Below, in pieces: positions 57,994 to 64,000 of a DNA stretch of 64,000 nucleotides; within the stretch, counting starts at the first letter, position 1, and each line of letters begins with the position of its first letter. Under the pieces are notes generated by a model. It was not told the origin of the DNA, ran no database searches, and was given only the letters and a program-made list of their open reading frames with translations. Source of the stretch: Galerina marginata (taxonomy: Eukaryota; Basidiomycota; Agaricomycetes; Agaricales; Galerinaceae); contig JAECYW010000001.1 of assembly GCA_023014335.1 (NCBI GenBank), forward strand, positions 4,340,001 through 4,404,000. Direction: 5' to 3'. The position numbers and the translations under genes are program-made.

Positions 57994-59108
57994 ATGCTCA
58001 TTGCGGAGCGCGGTCTTTTGGAAGCGAATCCTAGACACCACCAGGACGACCTCGAGGAGTTTGTTTCTATGAAGAGAACTCTATGTGGATCTTATCAGTT
58101 CGTTTCTAACCTTACCTCACGAGATCCCACTAATTATTTCCATCTTTTTCCAGCGCACGCCCACGACTACATTATTCACTCGTTCTTTGATAGTGACTTA
58201 CCTGCAGTACCAGTCCTTAAACCAGCGCATATTTCGCTAAGGAAAGAGCCTAATCAACTCCAGAACGAGGCGTCGCCTAGAGGAAGACCCGAAGATAAAG
58301 CAGCGTTCGAGGAGCGCACCGCCAAGAAGGTCAGCAGCTGTCAGCCATGTTTCAAGCGGGACGCAGAAAGAAGTGCTTTCATGAGATGTTCGAACTGTGC
58401 TAAGATTGGGCGGGAGACCTTTTATTGCTCGAGGTACGTGCCGTCTTCCCCTGCTCTCGAGTCCTGATCAGATATCGATTTCTAATGCACCATTAATTTG
58501 TCAGGGACTGCCAAATCGCGAATCGGAAGGCTGGGCACAAAGTTTCGTGCGGAAAGCCCTTGGACTTTGACAAAGCACTCGAGTTATGTAGGATGATGTC
58601 TAACCCACTCGAGGTGAATTATATTCATCCTCCCTTTCTGTTCGGATAACTGACTACTATCCTCATCTTCACCGCAGCTCCTCCAGCAAATGTCCTACCT
58701 CTCAGACTACCCCAACTCCGACTACGTCGTCTCCCGAAGCGACTTCCAAAACGACGAACGGACCGCTTTAATGATCTACACTAACCCAGATCATAGGCGC
58801 CGTTTCCTCGCGCACCGCAACCGCGCGATAGCCACAGGTAACAGGCAGAGCGTCGCGTTGATGTGCGAGTATATCCTGTGGGATATCACGCTGCGCAATG
58901 CGGTTGATTTTAGAAGGGAGAAGGTGGTACAGCAACTTGCGAGGGAGTATGGGTGGACTGGGGATGGGCTTGAGCGTGAGCTTGAGAGGCTGATTGGGTT
59001 TCATGGTGGTAATCAACCGTGAGTCGAGTGGTCGAATAATGTTTTACCTCCATTGATGTTTTTTTTCTTCTTTTGATTAGTGGATTGACCTATGAGGATT
59101 GGATGTAA
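57994..59108 (+). CDS. MYND-type zinc-finger protein (about 305 aa)
   Basis: Exons 57994-58433, 58505-58613, 58678-59018 and 59081-59108 join in phase to give 305 residues, ending YEDWM-stop. The MYND finger spans residues 116-162: C116-QP-C119, C132-SN-C135, then FYCSRDCQ with C145 and C149, and H158, C162 (KAGHKVSC). MYND fingers bind proline-rich peptides in partner proteins. An optional 69-nt intron with a GTGGAT donor at 58083 would keep the frame, so the N-terminal region is uncertain. An in-frame open stretch continues upstream to about 57920 (FETLFQERSLISAAEGFF), so the true start may be further 5' in another exon. Agaricomycetes have many such MYND proteins, mostly of unknown function. 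Confidence 0.75.
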
Positions 59109-62077
59109 AAGAAACATGGTGCCTTATTTCCGGGGCACGAACGTTTCAGCATTTACTTTCGCCATTATCACCGGCTCTTGAGTTCTTTCGAAATCGTATC
59201 CTCTTAATCAATTGATAATATCAATTTTTTCATGCTAACTGAAGCCTGTATTTTTTTTTTGACGAATTGTTTTAGTAGTGAGTATCAGACCATTCATACC
59301 GCCTTCCAGTGCGCATGTGCGCGATATTTTTAAGGGATCAATGGAAGTTTATGCTCGAATAAACATCTGTGTTTGGTGCAACAAAGATGAATCCGGTTTG
59401 AGCCCTGCAAGTCTACATACCGCTCGGCGTAGAAAGAAGTTCAAAGAACGGGGAAACCGCAAGAATATCCGCGGTATTCCGTGTCCTCGCCACTGAGTTC
59501 CTGGTATCCTATGCTCCAAAATGTATTCAGTACACACCGGTGGGCTGGTGTGGCGATAATACGACAGCCAACCATGAATCGACATCGGAGGCCTCTACGG
59601 AAATGTTGAAAGGCTATTGAAATTTAGTCCCTCGCACTTGTTTGTCATTATCGAATTTGGATCGATAGCTTACTCGACCAGATTACCGAGTGAGGTCCTC
59701 AGATGGAATTTACTTTGAAGAGGTAGCATCGTCCAGTCATTGAGGTAATTTCACGGTCATAAAAATAGCCTGGATTTGAAGCTTCGTTAATTATCTTATT
59801 TCTAATGAAAGCTATCGATCAATATGAAAACTCGACAGATCATTGTAAGCTTCGACCTAATTAAAAGACAGCCAGGTATAATTAATACCTCTATCCATCC
59901 CACACCGGCCCCGACGCCAACTTGCTGTCTCGAAACAGCCACCGGCTCTTTAGGCCAACGCTGCGCGCGGCATGTACGAGACCCCATTGATTTAAGACCA
60001 CTAAGTAGACTCGATTTAGCTGCGTCAGTTTTTCAATGGCTTAGGCGCTAATTCTTAAAAGTATAAATTGAATACATAGACTTAATGTGGCGTGTTTGTT
60101 CAATTCCGCGGCGACACGGTTAGCCGGGAACAAATAATCTAAATGAACCTCATTGAATTAGACCGTCCTTAACGTTTGATGTTTACATTTGGGGTGGATA
60201 TAGTAAGCTCCCATGAGGTCAGACAACGCGATATACAGAGCGAGGGACGAGAGAAAGGTGCACGCAGTTGTAACTGTCAGATGAAATCGAGTCTGTGCAA
60301 CCGAATAACCTGAAGTGGTACTGCGCGGAGTAAGCAGAAATAGGCCCTCAGTGAGGAAAGCAACGCGGTTGGGCAGCAGGTGCAGGCGCAGACATACGAG
60401 AATGGTTCGCCAGTTGATAGTTCAGCCGGGAGTTGAATTAAACAAGAATTTTCGTAAGAGCAAATACCCCAATGATCAGAAAGTTCTTACCTCGAGAGTT
60501 CATAGTAACTGTATAACACAGCGATAGGCAGTTGAGGACTGTGATCGTGATCGCGAGCATCTCGGCGCAATTGAGAATGCCGATTAATCGAATATGAAGA
60601 AAGATTCGCCACTTTATTTGGCTTCGCTCTGACAGCAGACGTCTCGGATCATGAGCGCACTGCTGCTCGTGTTGGATGGGCTACCGACCGGGGATGATTT
60701 GCCTCGAAAGGAATCTACAAATAAAATTTATTTTTGATTACATGAAAATCAATCATCTAAAATAACGAGAGTGAGAGGAGAACCGTGAGCAGAACCGACT
60801 CCAGAGGCGGTTCTGCGACGGTTCTGGATCTGCGCTTTCTCACGGTTCTGGTTCTGATACGTGCGGTTTTCACGGAAAAGGAGCTGAAAGAAATCGTTGC
60901 CGAGTTCATGAGACGAATGTTGAGTAATGTGAATTCTTACACCTTGCTGCCTGTGATGGCTTGTTGTGGGAACCCGGCAACGCCCTGGTAGGTTTCATAC
61001 TCTGGAATATTAAACTGTAGAAGCTTGACGAAAATACGGCAGGTTTCCTCCAATCCACTGCCTTTAAAATGGGCGACATGGTGGTGCCAGTTCTTGTAGT
61101 GGTATTAAGAGGCCTGGAAGTTTGGTCCGCTGGATTTTTCTGGTCACACTCGTGCGCTTCCGGAACCCGTAGCATAATACTGCGCGCTGTTTGTTATTGC
61201 TCAAGAGGAAAAACGTATTATTTAAAATATAGTATACGTAGGGTATCTTAGCTGTGAATTGAAATGTGTAAGGGTGAAAATATCGCCTCAGACTCAAATC
61301 TAGGCAAGAAATTACCCCAAAGAAGGCTGTAACTGGCGCCGGTCTCCTCCACCAGTTGTAGTTCGAAATTAATACGTCTACGATTGAAATAAGTGACTGG
61401 AATGTCTTTCTTTGTAGTGTCACCAGTATTTATTGAACGGTGCTGAAGGTTAAAGCAAAATAAGAGAAGGAATATCGCGAGAAATTGAAATCGATAATAG
61501 GAAGCAAAAACGTATACGAGTACAGTACAGTGTAACTACAAACTACCTGCATAATTATGGTCAATTTAAGTTGATTGGATTCTCAATGAGCTCATGCCTT
61601 CGTCAATCGGCGTCAGGTGCAAGAATTTGTCTTGAAGCTGCCGGGGCGTCGCTGGGCTTAGAACATTTTACAGCATACTTTCTTATCAACGCTTTGTCGT
61701 CTGCTCCCAATATGAATCTCCTCTTTCTCGCACTCTGGGGTTCTTGAGATCCGAGTTCAAAATTGACACGCCCATCATGAATAGTCTGAATAGCTAAGTT
61801 TCTAAGAATCAAAAATTTGACTCACTCTTGTACCGATTTCAGCCAATTAACGTTATCGCGCCGCACAGGACGCACAGCCAAACGATTTCTGGCCACCACA
61901 TGGACGCCATGCAGATGTACGACACAGGGAACCGCATATAGCGTAATATCCTTGAATATGAAAGTAAAAAAGACGAGATGGGAGTCCTGGAATCCTTGGC
62001 TATCGGCAATACAGATTTCGAGACGGATAAAAGTGCTTTCAGGCGTCTGGGTCGTCTAGAAAACTGCCAAGTCTCTG
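59109..62077. other. Long region without a recognised gene
   Basis: About 3 kb with only short, unconnected open frames. A small cluster of ACGGTTCTG/GGTTCTG words lies at 60805-60860. No RNA gene or mobile element identified. Confidence 0.4.
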
Positions 62078-62473
62078 CCTTCACAGGTGCCCAGAATGCA
62101 ACTTCGCGGTCAATACCCTTAAAGATATAGTTGCGCACTTCAAATCAGAGGCCAAATCAAAATCTTATGCGAAGTCAGTCTCCGGAGCTGTTATGCCCCA
62201 TAATTCCAAGAGAGGAAAGCAAACGATAAAGTATTTCCGGCAGTCTGATATGAAATTCGAATATCAGCTATGCCCTGGAACCCAGCTGAACACTAGGGAA
62301 GAAGCAGATCTACACATTAAAGAAGTGGATCGTACTGCTGGAGCAAAGGCGCACACGGATGTGTACAACGAGAAAACCTCTAACTCTAGAAAGCCTGCCT
62401 GGTACGATATGAGGGTGGACGACTTTCCCGACTCGGAGAAAAACCAGGATTTTAGAATGAATTCCAGCAAGTG
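62078..62473 (+). CDS. Possible exon with Cys-rich start, unrecognised
   Basis: The open stretch reads HRCPECNFAVNTLKDIVAHF, then KRGKQTIKYFRQSDMKFEYQ and TREEADLHIKEVDRTAGA, up to a GTGAGT donor at 62472. The C-x2-C with a downstream His recalls a zinc finger, but the second ligand pair is imperfect. No upstream exon or downstream partner was established. Confidence 0.35.
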
Positions 62474-62844
62474 AGTCCTCTTATTAAATCTCTCTGCTTT
62501 GTAGGCTTTCCAGATCCTCGGCGCTAACGTGGTCTGCTAGGATTCTCAAATAGCCGATGACGTTCCATCGACGGCCCTCGCAATATTAACCAATTTTACT
62601 CTCCTAATGGTGCATTTTTATGAGTTTAATGAAATTTACGGTTACGAGTTCCCTGTGCCCCTTCCAACTTTCCATCCCCTTCGACTTTTAGCCCTGGGCG
62701 GACTGGATTTGTTTCAGCCCACCCGCATCGACCAATCATTTGCTCGGTCACTAATCATTGGTGGTACAGGTGCTGCCAGAAAATTTTGTTGATTCCCTCC
62801 CTCGCTCCACGACTTAAGACTTTTAAATTGCTATTTAACCCCGA

Positions 62845-63485
62845 CTTTGCCGTACAAGGGGATGTTGAGCCTGGGCAGAGGATTCTGTTCAAGGCTGTTT
62901 GACAGCGATAACTCATCACATCGCTGTACAAGGTCATGTTGAGCTTGGGAAGGGGATTCTGTTGTTATCGGATGAAGAACCCAAGCCCAAACCAGGAGGC
63001 TCAGCGGTAGATCTCGCAGCTCGCAGAACAATCACTGATCATGAATCAGTGCACCGCTCTATTTCCACCGTGGCTCTTGCACAACAAAAAACTCGTGACG
63101 TGATCGCTGGGACTCGGATTATGGCGGACTGGGTCAGTTTGATTTTACTCACATTGCCAAACCATTGACTGATTAAGATACAAGGTCGAGAAGAGCTTCG
63201 AGGACATCAAAGTCGATCGTTGGTTCAAGGTGGTTTAGTAAACGATACCTCCTACCCACTGTCCCCTCGCACCCCCAACTGCTTTGACTCCATAGCGTAT
63301 ATCGTGTATATCCCCTGGTAAGGTATTTCCTTTTGACTGTTTTTTGACTACGCTTATGACTATGATTGCCTAGGTTGAACATACTTTTTCCTGGAATTTT
63401 ACCGTACTTTGTGGAGTTCAGTCCCTGCGATTCCGAATCCTTGAAAACCATACCTGTACCTCAGAATCTCACCATAAGAGCTTAA
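62845..63485 (+). CDS. Possible 3-exon gene end with a duplicated short module
   Basis: An open stretch from about 62899 reads AVQGHVELGKGILLLSDEEP and onward to TRIMADW, then a GTCAGT donor (63136). Exon 2 (about 63178-63319) reads QGREELRGHQSRSLVQGG to SIAYIVYIPW. Exon 3 (about 63375-63485) reads LNILFPGILPYFVEFSPCDS and ends at TAA. The phases agree. Just upstream, 62848-62890 encodes FAVQGDVEPGQRILF, a diverged copy of the first module. No family recognised; start unknown. Confidence 0.35.
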
Positions 63486-64000
63486 GATGTGCATCCTGAT
63501 CCGATCTTTGAAATATTAATTTCTTTTTTCTGCTGACAGCAATAACAATCCTGAAGTCATTTTTATTACGGCCCAGACGAACGAGCAGTGATAGTAATTA
63601 AATAATTCCGGGAGCTACTGGCGTCTCTTAGGGAATAAAGAGCATGGGAGGGAATAGTTGCAGATGGGTTGATATGGGGGGATAGCGGATAAATGAACAC
63701 CGCCTTTACTAACTACTAACTAAGGTATGCCCTTGATTAACCGGCGCACTCAGTTAAACTGAAAAGTAGACGGGTAAAGTGAGTAAGAAAAATGAAAGAG
63801 AGATCGACAGGTATAAGCATGATACGCGGAAGGTCCAAGTGTGAATCTACTAATGCGAGGACTAGGAACGGGTGGGGTGGGTTGTAGTTTGAGAAGGAGA
63901 AGAGTGCAGGTACGATGGCGGAATGAAATTTAGACCGATAGCGAAAGTGGAAAGAAGGAAGTCGGGTAGTAGCATTCCCATCAACTACCACCCAACGCGA
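63486..64000. other. Terminal intergenic sequence, nothing recognised
   Basis: No gene or repeat could be supported in the last 500 bases. Confidence 0.4.

Noticed and set aside
1..64000. CRISPR array, bacterial-type operons, riboswitches or rRNA genes
   Set aside because: No direct-repeat/spacer regularity, no Shine-Dalgarno-led gene strings and no rRNA core sequence were seen; the gene structure is eukaryotic.

Overview
The window looks like nuclear DNA from a mushroom-forming fungus (Basidiomycota, probably Agaricomycetes). Coding signal is broken by many short GT-AG introns of about 40 to 80 nt. The recognisable families are typical of that group: a fungal 7TM membrane protein, an OrsD/DUF3505-like zinc-finger protein, a MYND protein, a Galpha relative, a HUL5-type HECT ligase relative and several agaric-specific families. 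I see no operons, rRNA, CRISPR array or convincing tRNA.

Layout. 1-1237 (-): 3'-truncated 7TM membrane protein. 2.1-7.7 kb: non-coding ground with CCANTGG-type words, a 102-bp inverted repeat pair and a GC-hairpin/minisatellite block that looks organellar. 7.8-19.9 kb: a graveyard of diverged duplications, including about five tandem degraded copies of one GC-rich unit (8.4-11.2 kb), three copies of a family that recurs inverted at 36.6-40.8 kb, a hairpin MITE-like element and a 127-bp dispersed element. 20190-21405 (+): intact 3-exon gene of unknown function. 21.5-22.7 and 26.0-28.5 kb: two degraded paralogous segments, perhaps from the tail of a SET3-like protein. 23170-25033 (-): 8-exon gene with a 2OG-Fe(II)-oxygenase-like C-terminus. 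30635-32211 (-): a Galpha gene carrying several disabling lesions. 34000-36174 (+): 12-exon AT-hook plus oxygenase-like gene. 41180-41995 (+): 5' fragment of a HUL5-like E3 ligase. 46324-46912 (-): agaric-specific gene whose reading frame runs into a 57-bp coding minisatellite. 48572-53134 (+): 10-exon, 1364-aa zinc-finger protein with a tyrosine-recombinase-like C-terminus, the clearest intact gene. 57994-59108 (+): MYND zinc-finger protein. 62.1-63.5 kb: weak exon series.

The genes do not form an obvious pathway. The picture is an accessory, repeat-rich chromosomal region where a few intact lineage-specific genes sit among decayed gene copies. Three intact genes suggest DNA or chromatin transactions: the zinc-finger/recombinase-like protein and the two oxygenase-like proteins. 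That is the best lead for a biological system, but a functional link between them is inference only. All exon models were built by hand from splice sites and reading-frame phase.
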